The notes below the pieces were generated by a model, which saw only the letters and a program-made list of their open reading frames with translations, was not told the origin of the DNA and ran no database searches. A stretch of DNA of 64,000 nucleotides from Coptis chinensis (lineage: Eukaryota; Streptophyta; Magnoliopsida; Ranunculales; Ranunculaceae), in contig JADFTS010000067.1 in NCBI GenBank assembly GCA_015680905.1, forward strand, positions 1-64,000, read 5' to 3'. Positions 26,821-37,611 of the stretch are shown here, piece after piece. Numbering within the stretch: position 1 is the first letter of the stretch; each line of letters starts with the position of its first letter. The translations under genes were made by a program, and so were the position numbers.

Positions 26821-27449
26821 TACTAGTAGTTTTAATTACATGTTATTCAGATTCACTCTTCGAACATGCAACATGTTAGTTCACAAACTGGCAAAATGGG
26901 CAAGGTCAAGGGAGTCATTATATGTATTGGATGTCTGTAATAATTTTTTAACCCAATTTTTAAGTAAGGAATAAATAAGGTGCTCGTGAATTATTTATGG
27001 GTCCTCATTACCAAAGAAAATAATAATAATAAATAAATATAATATAGACAATATATACCAATGTCGATATCTTAATATGTTAGTATGTTCTTGTGAAATA
27101 CTCAGATTTCACAAAATTCTACAAATTTTCCTATGTAATTGGGTCAATGTGGTTGGGCAAGTAGGAGTCAAATTTCAATATTTTATTTCTTGAAGATAGG
27201 ATGACTCTTAAGGTACAAAGTTTCTCTTCGGGGACAGAACCAGGATTGACTGTCTAGGCCTCTAAGGTGCAAAAGCTAGAAGGTGCGACAGTACAATTTT
27301 AGTAAAATCTCTGGGTTGTGCAATTATCATTGTTTGTATGAGTGGTTGTTTGAAGTTTGTTAATAGATGATTCCTAATGAATTTGGGAATATTTTTGATG
27401 GAGGAAAGAGTGAGTCTCTCTTTTGAGTTTATCTTTTCCTATTCCTATT

Positions 27450-27545
27450 ATCAAATGATGAAAACTTGATGAAAATAAGTTGATGTAAAGAAGCAAATAA
27501 ATGAAACTTGATAGAAATAAGTTGATGTAAAAAACAAATGATGGA
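27450..27545. repeat. Imperfect tandem repeat, about 48 bp x 2
   Basis: AAATAAGTTGATGTAAA with flanking ACTTGAT-type sequence occurs twice with small differences. Confidence 0.65.
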
Positions 27546-28359
27546 AATAAATTTAGAAGAAGCAAAAATGACTTTGTACTTGAGAAAAGCTTAAAACTTT
27601 GAAAGTGATAACAATGGATAATAAGAAAAAAAAAAAGAAATAAAAAATTTAAACCTACTCCTACTCTAACCCTAACTTCTTACTCCTAATTCTACTATAG
27701 ATTATTCTATATCATTCTCTCTCTATTTTGTTTTGTTTTTTTTATAGAAAATTTTACATGATTACATATTTGCCCTCTTCCATTCTCCTAGCTAGTAACA
27801 ACACACACACTTTTTTGCTTTATGGGTTTTGTCTCAATTACTTTTTATATTTCAAATACAAACACTAGATAAGATCAAATTAATTTATCTTTTAGACTTT
27901 TGAGTTGAGGACAAGTCCTCTGGGTCTTTGAGAAATAATCCTTCGTCTTTGAGTTTTGACTTTGACTTTGACCGTTAACTTTGATTTTTTGGCTTCTTTT
28001 CCAATAAGTTTTAATCTTCATAAGATGTCCTATTTGAACTCCTTTTTAGCGTTAGAATTTATCTTTTAAAAAGATTTCGTCCAAAATAGACTTGTAACCC
28101 CGAAAAAAAAAAAATAAAAAGAATATGAGTTTTCCACTTTATCGATCATATAATTTGACTAAATTGCGGCATTGTAAAGAGATATAAATGCATATTTGAG
28201 TTCTGGATCATCGAAGTCATTACAATTTGGATATTCTCACTAATGTAGTAAGAGGGTCCAATGGGTGTGCTTTCGATGAGCTGCCGGGGCCTGTGGTACT
28301 CCCCCGCTCACCCTCAACTTTTCGAAAAAAAATTTATAGTATTACTGTATTAGTGTATC

Positions 28360-28362
28360 AAA

Positions 28363-28385
<23 letters not shown>
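28360..28385. repeat. Poly-A tract (26 nt)
   Basis: Uninterrupted run of 26 A followed by A-rich sequence. It could be the tail of a plus-strand retroposon whose body lies just upstream, but no LINE or SINE body is recognised. Confidence 0.8.
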
Positions 28386-28393
<8 letters not shown>

Positions 28394-28970
28394 AAAAGAA
28401 AAGGAAAGGAAAAAAATGCCAAAACCCAAACAAAAGAAACCCTCCACGACTCCACACTTCTCCTCCTTCTCAATTATTCTATTAAAAGTCTTCTACTCAT
28501 CTTGACTTTTTGTGAAGTAACTAGGTAAGACTCACATTATTTAATTTTTGCTTTTTTTTAATCATTTTGTATTGATTCCTAAACCATATTATTTAATGGC
28601 AACTCTTACTTAATTTCTTGTTGTGAATTCACTAAATACTTAGGTTTGCAACTGTAAGGGCAATTTGTCGATTGTCTATTTTGGTTAATTAGGTCCATTT
28701 CTGGTTGTATTTAGAAGCTTTGAGGGGAGTCAATGTGTTCTACTGTTAATTACGACTGTCATTATTGCGACTGCCAACTGAGACCTGAGGTGTGTTTAAT
28801 TAAATGGCGGAATTTACTTTTTAATTCTAGTCGACAGAGGTTGTGTTAGGGACTTGGGGATGAGTTTTTATGGTAGATGCAAGATCCCATATTGGTGTTC
28901 CTTATGAAGATTGAAGATGTTCCAACCCATGCTAGGGTGTTGTAAAATAATGATCAGAAATAGGTCCTTA

Positions 28971-29459
28971 TGTGGATTTTTATACCCCACATACGCGGCA
29001 AACGCCCATTAGTAGGGGTCTCTATTTTATTTGTTTAATCGATTGCTAAAGCCCAATTTGGTAATACCATGGATCAATGTACAAGCCCGTTAACTCATGT
29101 GTCTAAGGGTTGAACTTTAGCCACATGGTTTGTCACTAATGTACATTAATTTATGTCCGGATTCATTTCTTATCAAAGAGATAATTATCGGTTGAGAGTT
29201 ATATTCTATCACAATTACTTAAGATACAATAGTACTTGAGCTACAAGGACTTCTACTCTACCTATATAAATATCAAACTATTTTTCATACGAATTACGTT
29301 CTTGAGACTTGATCACATCGATAATTTGGATGCAATGAGGCAACCGAAAGGTACAGTCTCATCATTCTCCCGATCACCATCACTTTTCTAACTACTTTTC
29401 TAATGTTATTCGTCTCTTTCATCAACACTTAGTGTTTTGATCATATTTGGTCTAAAACA
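28971..29459 (+). repeat. 5' LTR of Tat-type element
   Basis: Starts TGTGGATTT and ends TCTAAAACA. Shares long near-identical stretches with 37612-38084, for example ACGCGGCAAACGCCCATTAG, GTACATTAATTTATGTCCGG and TCAACACTTAGTGTTTTGAT. Indels and substitutions between the copies show that insertion was not recent. The exact start is uncertain by a few bases. Confidence 0.88.
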
Positions 29460-29460
29460 T

Positions 29461-29478
29461 AATTGGCCGCGTCTGCGG
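29461..29478 (+). promoter_or_regulatory. Primer-binding-site-like sequence
   Basis: AATTGGCCGCGTCTGCGG begins two bases after the LTR end. It resembles the AATTGGCGCCGTCTGTGG form seen after the 5' LTR of many plant gypsy elements, where a tRNA primes minus-strand synthesis. A few bases differ. Confidence 0.6.
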
Positions 29479-29619
29479 TTCTTATTTAACACTCTCGATC
29501 ACGCTTTTACAAAAGTTATGACGAATACTAGAAGACCTGAAGTTCCCGATGTAATTGCTGACGATCATCGCAAACATGATGTTGTCGTCTCATATTATTT
29601 GTTAGTAAGACTCTTATAT

Positions 29620-30250
29620 CAGCTGAATGGAGGCATTCTTGCATTGAAAAAATTACATTGGCCTTGTTTCATGCTGTTAGACGCTTCAGCTTCTTTCAAG
29701 GAAGGAATAGTCGAAGTTTCTACTGATTGAATATCCGCTGCGTAAGTTTTTTCACAATATCTACGGATCGAGTCGTAGAATGGACAAGTTATCTTAGCGC
29801 TTATAACATTGTCTCGGCCACTCATACAGTTAAAAAGAGACAAATTTTGGTTTCGCTAGTGGCTGATTTTCTTATTGATGGTATTCCTATGTCGAGCGAT
29901 TACTTGATGAGGAACACGCCGATCCCTAATTGTCATTACCTCCCCGGGAGATAATTTGAAATACTTATCGGATATATCAATTGATTGCTAGATTTACACC
30001 GATAATTCGCATAATAAGTCTGACTCCAGTATTGGTTTTGTCATCTTAAAGTTAAATAAAGACATAATTAAGAAGGTCTTTACGTTTAGGCTTTTGACGC
30101 TTCAAACAATATGGCCGAGAATGCGACAATCGTTATTTCGGTATCACGCTTTGACTCTTCAAAGGCTTAATAAGTTACGATTAATTATTTTAAGTTAGTC
30201 GCTAGCCACTTTGAATGATAATATCGCTTTCGCGATGATAGATCGTCGCT
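29620..30250 (+). pseudogene. Tandem RNase H remnants of Tat-type pol
   Basis: The first part reads ITLALFHAVRRF-like sequence, then a WTSYLSAYNI stretch and LVSLVADFL, which matches the end of gypsy RNase H. It is followed at about 29990-30190 by a second RNase H-like unit with a DLYTDNS start, GFVI and NNMAEN. That order (DGS-type Asp, then a Glu in an NNEAEYEAL-like block) is what the extra archaeal-type RNase H of Tat elements shows. Frames change repeatedly. The pieces begin only about 150 bp after the primer site, so gag, protease and RT have been deleted. Confidence 0.7.
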
Positions 30251-30599
30251 TTATCTTGATTTAATTCAATGAATTGCATGAAATTTTGCATCTATCGGTT
30301 ATTGTGTCGTATCGGTTATGATGTAAGGCATCCTAATTCTATCGCATACTTATCCGCGAAAAATCAAGTCGCCGCTGTCCACGACAAATACCGGGATTAA
30401 CCACTTATCTTTGTCGGATGATTTCCACGAGCTTGCCAATCGATAATGTCTCTATTCATCGACGACGATCATCACGGTGACGATGCTTGCCGAATTCGAT
30501 GACTAAAACTCTATCGCGGCCGGCACAAGTCTCAATCCCATCCTTTGTTGTTTTGGGCGAATCGAACGATTTACTAGGCCTCAAATAAATTCATTCAGG

Positions 30600-31090
30600 A
30601 CTATGTGAACAACACTCCCGGGGGCGAAATCTTGCTCACATAGCAATGACCCAATGGTATTGGTGGTCATACATGTCAAAGGATGTTAAGCGTTTGTCAG
30701 AGAAGTGTGTGTCTTGTCAAAAACATGATAGATGATATTGGTCAAACTTCCCGCGACGAAGCGTCATCCAATCCATAAACCTTGGTTATTTGCGAAATGG
30801 GGCCTTGACATTGTTGGTTTATTTTCGACAGCCCCTGACAGTGTTCGTTTCTTGCTCGTCGCAACAAATTATTTTACTAAGTGAGCGGAAGCCCCGATCC
30901 ATGCTTTAGACGTTAAAATTTCTTATGGTGTGACATTATTTGCCGCTTTGGTATTCCAAAGATCGTTGACTTCTTACAATGGCAAATAATATGTCGTCGG
31001 CGACATTTGACATTTTGTTTTGCCTTTTACGATTAGTCACAATTTCTCATCATCATACCATCCTTTATTCAATTGAGAAACTAAACGAAA
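30600..31090 (+). pseudogene. Gypsy integrase remnant
   Basis: Plus-strand sequence gives a CVSCQKH-like zinc-binding end, HPIHKPWLFAKWGLDIVG with its catalytic Asp (30770-30825), FLLVATNYFTK (30850-30880) and ALVFQRSLT/FGIPKIVD-type sequence (30940-30975). These are the integrase core blocks in order. Stops and frameshifts are frequent. Confidence 0.82.
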
Positions 31091-31134
31091 ACGGGACAAC
31101 ACTCATTAGTTCCAATGGTATAATTATGTTTCCA

Positions 31135-31740
31135 TCGCAAACCTTATTATCGCTATGAAAAAATCCGGAAGTTACCACATTTAACCGTCGGTCTAAGTTT
31201 GAACGCTTTTACGGCGCTTTAGTTTGTTACTATCGCTCACGATAAAACCCCGAAGTTACCACGTTTAGCCGTCGGTCTAAGTTTGAACGGCTTTTACGGC
31301 TTCAAGCAGTTAGTTACTATCGCTACAACAAAATCGTGAAGTTACCACGTTTAGCCGTCAATCTAAGTTTGAACGCTTTTTATCACTTTAGTTAGTTACT
31401 ATCGCTAATTTAAAAACCCGGACGGTTACTACGTTTAGCTTCGTCAGTCTAAGTTTGAACATTTTTACGCTCGCTTAGTTCGTTACTATCGCTACGAAAA
31501 AATCTGACGAAGTTACCACGTTTAGCTTCGTCAGTCTAAGTTTGAACGTTTTTACGCTCACTTAGTTTGTTATTATCGCTACGACAAAATCTGACGAAGT
31601 ATCGTGTTTAGCTTCATCGACCTAAGTTTGAACGCTTAGTTCGTTACTATCGCTACAACAAAATCTGACAAAGTTACCACGTTTAGCTTCGTCAGTCTAA
31701 ATTTGAACGCTTTTACACTCGCTTAGTCCGTTACTATCAC
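31135..31740. repeat. Tandem array, about 87-bp period
   Basis: The marker TTACTATCGCT recurs at about 31227, 31314, 31396, 31483, 31570 (TTATTATCGCT), 31644 and 31731, mostly 82-87 bp apart with one 74-bp unit. Each unit also holds GTTACCACGTTTAGC and GTCTAAGTTTGAACG. A further unit resumes at 35060, on the other side of the nested solo LTR. Tat-type elements often carry such arrays between pol and the 3' LTR. Confidence 0.9.
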
Positions 31741-31789
31741 ATTTCGGCTTTAATGGGAAAAACATTATTTGTTCCCCTCTTTCGATCTC

Positions 31790-31794
31790 CGAGG
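31790..31794. other. Target-site duplication CGAGG (left)
   Basis: CGAGG immediately before TGTGACGAC is repeated at 35055-35059 immediately after ...AAAATCA. A 5-bp duplication is the usual footprint of gypsy integration. Confidence 0.85.
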
Positions 31795-32688
31795 TGTGAC
31801 GACTCTCAACTTCCAAAACCCATAAACGGTTTAAATATCGCGGATAATTAAAACCAATAAAAATTTCATTTAAACAAATGTCCTCTTCATTACAAAAATT
31901 CATCAAATAAGATTAGGTTACAAATCTCTTTTCAATAACTCTTTATTTAAAATTACAAATGAAAATACAAATACAACGTCTAGACGCAAATCTATATCAC
32001 CTCAAGGAAAAACAAAACACATCCAGGAGATGAATGCTAACGAAACCCAAAAGCGACAAAGAACCAACCTTCTTCTTCAACACTAAACTGTCAAGACTTA
32101 TCAACTATGTTCATTTAATGAACACACCCGATAAGCAAACATGCAAATCGTCGGATTATAAACATTCTTGGTGTGTGTAGTCCTAAAATACAACATATAA
32201 TTATACATCTATATACAAAATCTATCTGACGCTTAGTTCCTCCACCGGCGCTTTTAACTTTCAACGACTAATACAACATCCTTAAGCATAATAAAAGGCA
32301 TTTAGTTCCTCCACGAGGTTTTAGGTTCTAACTAAACTACTAACCAAACCAAACATATACAATCATCTATCTAGAGATATATCATTTACCAACATATTAC
32401 CATAATTATATTAGTTTAGACTTTCTTTGTGTCCCCTAAAATCACGTCAGATCTATGTCTTTACCTAGTTTCCCTGCTACCACAATCGCTAACCAACGCC
32501 GAACATGTACATCCACATGCCTCCCCTTACATAATGTACCACCGCGTAAACTACTGGCGGGATGCCGCACCAAGTAAATCCTCACACGGAAGTCATTATG
32601 TAAGTAATGCCACTATTCGGCATAAAATATCGCTACATCGTTCTATTTTGCGAACGTAATAATCAAGCCACTATTATTCCGGCTATGC

Positions 32689-32848
32689 GGAAGGTCATTC
32701 AGATTCAATCAATCGCCGGGAGGGCCAATCACATTACTTCTTACCGAAGGCCATTCGAATTTTCACTGAAACGCCCGAATGGCTAATCATATCACATACC
32801 CGAAGGCCATTCAGATTAACCGAAACGCCGTAAGGGCCAATCACACGA
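32689..32848. repeat. Three-copy 56-bp repeat inside solo LTR
   Basis: GAAGGCCATTCAGATT-type starts occur at 32691, 32747 and 32803, each followed by an AACGCC...GGCCAATCA segment. Confidence 0.85.
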
Positions 32849-33411
32849 GTTGTGGTAGTCGTTCTAGGATTTTCGTTCGTAATTTATTCGGTGTCATTCA
32901 TTTATGACTCATAAACATTTCACTATATCACGCGTGCATGTCAAATACATTATTGCATTTAAGCCACAATATTTAAAAATATCTCAATTATATCTCATAA
33001 CCACTTTCATTCTTTCACGCTTGCGATATATTATTAGACTACGCCACACTCCCCACGCGTGGGCATTCACCAATACTACTACCTCATATATACTAATGGA
33101 GTGTTTATACATTTATTTCTCCCAAACATATTGCATTATATATATATCCCAACATATTATATTATATTACAATATCCACGCGTCAAATCTTAATTAGATA
33201 ATGACCACCAAATTTATACAATTTACAACATAAAATGCAAAGACAATTAAATTAAACGGTCCCACAATCAAAGCCCAATATATATATGTTTTTTACACAC
33301 TACTCACGCGTCGAATCTTAATTAGATAAAGACAAACAATGTTATATAATCTTCGACAATATTTTATTATTATATTTGTCCATATTCTTAAATATGAAAA
33401 AACTGTAAAAA

Positions 33412-33518
33412 GTCAACATTCCACGGTCAATCCACAAAGTCAAATTCAACCCATCATGGTCAAAGTCAATGGTCAATGGTCAATGGTCAAAGTCGACACG
33501 CGTCATGGTCGAAGTCAA
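33412..33518 (-). promoter_or_regulatory. Cluster of TTGAC (W-box core) motifs
   Basis: Nine GTCAA words (TTGAC on the minus strand) lie within 107 bp, including a run of GGTCAAT units. TTGAC is the core recognised by plant WRKY factors. The cluster lies in the solo LTR, where it could have been part of the retroelement's stress-responsive promoter. Function is inferred only. Confidence 0.4.
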
Positions 33519-33689
33519 ACTATCGTTTCCATGTTCGATGCAGTTTAGTCGTAAGCCCCAGTTCACGGCTAAGGTCAATGTCGTATTTCGTGGGCTCATA
33601 ATGAAAATAATGGCCGGACCTAACCGCCAAGCCCCAAACCTTAAAACCCGAAAAGTCGAACATTTAAAGACCCATTAGATCTATTTTAA

Positions 33690-33980
33690 GTCCCATGGAC
33701 CGCCCCCAAGCAATATTAGAAGCGGGCCCAAAATTTATCTTGACACGGCCCAAAACATAATTGGATTCGCCCGAAAATTAAACCTGAAACCGCCCAAAAC
33801 AAATGGGAGAAGGCCCAAACAAAACTTAATTAAACTGGTCCAAAACATAAATGGGTTCGGCCCAAAAACTAATATCAAAACCGGCCCAAAGAAACTAATT
33901 AGTTTTTTTTTTTTGGCCCAAATAACTTAACCCACACTCGGGCCCAACCTAAACAGCTAAGGCCCAAGCCCAATTCGGCT
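33690..33980. repeat. GGCCCAA-rich repeats
   Basis: About ten GGCCCAA, GCCCAAA or GGTCCAAA words spaced every 20-40 bp, with AACATAA...GG sequence between. GGCCCA is also a TCP-factor site II word, but here it looks like repeat structure of the LTR. Confidence 0.6.
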
Positions 33981-35054
33981 ACACCAGGTCGTCTTCTCCA
34001 AATTTCTTCTTCCTCCAGCCACCAAAACCGGCCACCACACAATTCCCAATCGCCACCCATTTCAGCCAGGCGGTTGGAATCCTAAAGAACAACCCCACCT
34101 CTTTAATACCTACAACAATCGAGTTGGTTAACTTTCGAAAACACTCCCTAACCGATCTCAACCGCCATTAACAGCCATGACCGACCTTCAAAGCTCCGCC
34201 CCACACCAAATCTCCAGTCCACCATCACCCCACTACCACCATTCATCAAACCCCAACCCACAAAAGTTCAAACAACCAAAAATTACAAATTAACAACCAA
34301 ACCCTCAGTATCACAGTATCAACCTCGCGCCCCATTAACGCACCTTCAAGTGTTAACAACCTCACCCAAACAACAATAATACAACATCAACCTGTAAATT
34401 ATATGTAGAGATCCCAAAACATACTATGTGCTTATATGTAGAGTTTAACTATTCAAGGATTGGATTAACAAACCAAGTGATTCATACCGTAACTTTCTAT
34501 TACAAAATGACAAATCTCTCTCTTAACAAAGAATTGAAGATGTCAACTGCCTTTCCAATTGCCACACAGTACCATCAACGATTCCCACTAGTGAATCTCC
34601 CCAACTAAATGGCAGTCTAAACGACTTCTATGTTTGATCATAAACATCTGATCTAGACAGCACTTTAACAGTTACCCAAGAATTTTCTGACAATTCATAG
34701 GTATATCAGATTATAAGGCTCATTCACTGCTTCAACTATCAGCTTAATAATCTTTGTAGTAGGCTTAATTAATTGGTACTTTCAAAGCTCCATAGATCCA
34801 CATTTCCCTTATTGTTTGGCTCAGGAAGGCAACGGTTTTTCCCTATCCTTATTTCATACTTGTGATAATTGTAGCACGCGTGAGATCCTTCTACGGATAC
34901 TAAAATGTGTTTATATACTTGGGTCCGAAACCCAAGCCCAACACAGATTTCCCCAAAACCGCAGGCACACATGTCCCGGAAACAATCCAACCAATTTTTT
35001 TAAAATAAATTATTTAATTAATAAATAAATAAATAAAACGTATTTTAAAAATCA

Positions 35055-35059
35055 CGAGG
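35055..35059. other. Target-site duplication CGAGG (right)
   Basis: Matches 31790-31794 and directly follows the CA end of the solo LTR. Confidence 0.85.
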
Positions 35060-35160
35060 CGCTTACTATCACTACGACAATATCCGACTAAGTCCTCCGC
35101 GTTTCTTTTTGTCGGTCGAAGTTTGAACATTTTTACACTTTCGCTTAGTCTAATTTTGCA
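35060..35160. repeat. Continuation of the 87-bp array
   Basis: CGCTTACTATCACTACGACA, then CGACTAAGTC...CGCGTTT, then GTCGGTCGAAGTTTGAAC and TTTTACACTTTCGCTTAGTC follow the unit order of the array left of the solo LTR. The insertion therefore split the array. Confidence 0.85.
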
Positions 35161-35470
35161 AGTTAAGTTAGCATTGGGAAATTTTTCTCTACGTGGGGCT
35201 GCCTCTGCGTTCTATTTCATTTCAACTACATAAATCCAGAATATTGTCGGTTTTCCGTATGTTATCTACAACAACAATATTATTGATGTAAACTCATACT
35301 TTATTTTTATTTATCATCAAAAGAAGTTTTAGCTCTATGGTATTACATTCACACAATTACCTAATCAATTGTCTCGTCAATTGTTTCACGGTCGCTCGAT
35401 TAAATATTCGTTTTCTTCGAATTCGCATTCGGCTTTGTTTAGCACTTTTCGGTTAACTATCTTCCGCATT
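35161..35470. other. Non-coding spacer inside Tat-type element
   Basis: AT-rich sequence between the two tandem arrays; nothing recognisable. Confidence 0.5.
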
Positions 35471-36640
35471 CATTATTTTTTCTAAGGCATTGCGCTCTTT
35501 CTCAACTAAACTTTTCGTCCGGGCTTCATTATTTTTTCTAAGGCATTAAGCCGATATTTCTGAGAGACACTTTTTGTCGATTTTTCTGAGCGAAAATTTT
35601 CTCTGACTTCTTTATTTCTTTTATGCCATTGCGGTGCGATCACCCTGAGCAAAACCTTTCTTCAGCCTCTTTATTTTTTCTAAGGCGTTAAGATCTTTCC
35701 ACTCGAAATTTTTCGTCAATATCTTTTGCTCGTAATTCCTCCGTTTCAACCTGCGACAAAAATACAAATCTTTTCATCAGTCTTTCAGACTTAACCAAAG
35801 TTTTAAGATAACTGATAAAAAATACTAACATACATGTTTAATGCTGTCGACAATCATTGACACCGCTTAAAGTATTTTTCAAGCTCATCCACGGTGAATG
35901 ACACTTTTTCTCTAGCCATTGCTTTTCGAATAGTCACCCCGACATTCTCTATCATTATTTCCTTTATAATCCGGTTCTTTTATTTTTCTCGCTTGCGCGC
36001 AAGCCCTTTTTTCTAAGGCACTGTGTCTATCTTTCTACGAGAAATTTTCATAGCGAAAATTTTCGTCAGCTTCATTATTTTTTCTAAGGCATTACTGTGC
36101 CGATCTTTCTACGAGAAATTTTCCGAGCGAAAATTTTCGTCAACTTCATTATTTTTTCTAAAGCATTGTGCCGATCTTTCTACGAGAAATTTTCCGAGTG
36201 ACAATTTTCGCCAGCTTCATTATTTTTTCTAAGGCATTGTGCCGATCTTTCCACGAGAAACTTTCCGAGAGAAAATTTTCGACAGCTTCGTTATTTTTTT
36301 TAAGGCATTCTGCTGATCTTTCTACGAGAAATTTTTCAAGTGAAATTTTTTGACAGCTTCATTATTTTTTCTAAGACATTGTGCCGATCTTTCTAAGCGA
36401 AACTTTCCGAGCGACAATTTTCAACAGTTTCATTATTTTTTGTAAGACATTGAACCGATTTTTCTGAACGAATCTTTCCGAGCGAATTGAACATTTCTAA
36501 CAGTTTCATTATTTTTTCTAAGGCATTGAGCGCTTTTTTCCGAAAGCAAATCTTTCCGGCCCGAATTGAAACTTTCGGCAAAGCCGTTATTTTTCTAAAA
36601 CATTGAGCGATCTTTCTCAACGAAACTTCACAAACTTATT
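35471..36640. repeat. Tandem array, about 72-bp period
   Basis: The marker CATTATTTTTTCTAAGGCATT recurs at 35471, 35527, then (after a degenerate part) at about 36073, 36147, 36218, 36288, 36360, 36431, 36507 and 36585. Spacing is 70-79 bp. Each unit also has GCCGATCTTTCTACGAGAAA and TTTTCCGAGCGAAAATTTTC. The period is close to a multiple of three, so repeated open frames appear on both strands; these are not genes. Confidence 0.92.
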
Positions 36641-37611
36641 TAATTCTTCTACTTTACATTAATTGACATTTGTTTTCGCGAAAATTTTATTCATCGACTC
36701 TTTGTGAATATATTTTTCTCATAATACCACCGTTTCTCCGAGCGGTGAAAATTCGCATTACGTTAAATTTCTGAGCGAAAATTTTCTTCACTCGACACTT
36801 TTCTTCGTAGACTTTTCGTAAAAAAAAAAAACTTTTCGTCATAACAGTTCTTCCTACCAATGTCAACAAGTCAACAATCATATTAACTAAACACAATAAT
36901 ACAAACAATTCAACCAAAAAAAAACAAAAAAAAAACAAAAACAACATCAACAAGTAGTTCCATCTCGTCTCCACCATCATCTCTTCAACGAATTTCTCGT
37001 TCTCGCACTCAATCTTTTTTATTACTTTCAACCTCGGTTGGTTTCTCCACAAGAATCCTGATAACTCCCATTTATTATCATGCATCATTGAATTCTACTG
37101 AAAATTTATTTCGATCATCAAAGAAATCTTCCTCTTCTTCGGCTATTGATTTTCTCACCTTGTGTTATCGTCTCAAGACTACCTAAAAGAAGGGAAGGAT
37201 AAAAGGTCCTAAATCTATTGCTTCACTGTCTTATCACTTCCTCACTAAATTCAGCAACTAGCGGGTCTACCACTACAACCCAACCACTATCTTGAATAGA
37301 TTCTTTTTTTTTTGCATACTTCTATTAATGCTAAGGTCGGCAAATTCTAGTTAAAAATTGGTTTTCTGTATCGATTTTTTGTGTTATCTATTTTCATTCT
37401 CGCTTCACCCTCTATCAATTAATTACATTGTAGCCTCATATAAATTAGTTTAAAATTATTTAACACACAATATTTCAAGCATTTTTCTCGACATTCCATT
37501 TTCATATCGTTTACTTTTCACACGACACTTTGTTATACATTCTGTTTTTTTCCTTGATTTTTCAGTTCTTTTTGCCATGTGAACTTTGTTCGCATGCCAA
37601 AGAGGGGGCGG
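36641..37611. other. 3' non-coding part of Tat-type element
   Basis: Ends with the purine-rich AAAGAGGGGGCGG directly before the TG of the 3' LTR, a good polypurine-tract candidate (37599-37611). The minus-strand open frame 36687-37088 has a hydrophobic stretch but lies in simple AT-rich sequence and is not convincing. Confidence 0.55.

Larger units (their letters stand above)
26826..28970. other. No recognisable gene
   Basis: AT-rich. Includes a small imperfect tandem repeat at 27450-27545 and an oligo-A tract at 28360-28385. The open frame 28227-28505 runs through the A tract and is not convincing as a gene. Confidence 0.5.
31795..35054. mobile_element. Nested 3260-bp solo LTR
   Basis: Begins TGTGACGACTC and ends AAAATCA, giving the TG...CA ends of an LTR, with CGAGG on both sides. 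There is no protein domain inside, and only one copy is present, so this is best read as a solo LTR left by recombination between the two LTRs of a full element. The length suits long-LTR gypsy lineages. Inside are a three-copy 56-bp repeat (32689-32848), a pair of CACGCGTC...TTAATTAGATAA copies 128 bp apart (33177 and 33305), a GGTCAA cluster (33412-33518) and GGCCCAA repeats (33690-33980). Orientation is not determined. Confidence 0.8.

Noticed and set aside
28227-28505. 92-codon open frame ending in a lysine-rich stretch
   Set aside because: The lysines are the translation of a 26-A run; no domain and no splice evidence.
28966-28970. Target-site duplication for the outer Tat-type element
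   Set aside because: CCTTA on the left does not match AATGG on the right (38085-38089); no convincing alternative boundary gives a match.
36023-36353. Repeated open frames encoding a 24-residue repeat protein
   Set aside because: They come from the 72-bp array whose period is close to a multiple of three. Units vary in length by non-multiples of three and there is no start context or promoter.
35471-36640. CRISPR-like regular repeats
   Set aside because: Units are head-to-tail with no unique spacers, and the DNA is clearly plant nuclear. It is a tandem array in an LTR retrotransposon.
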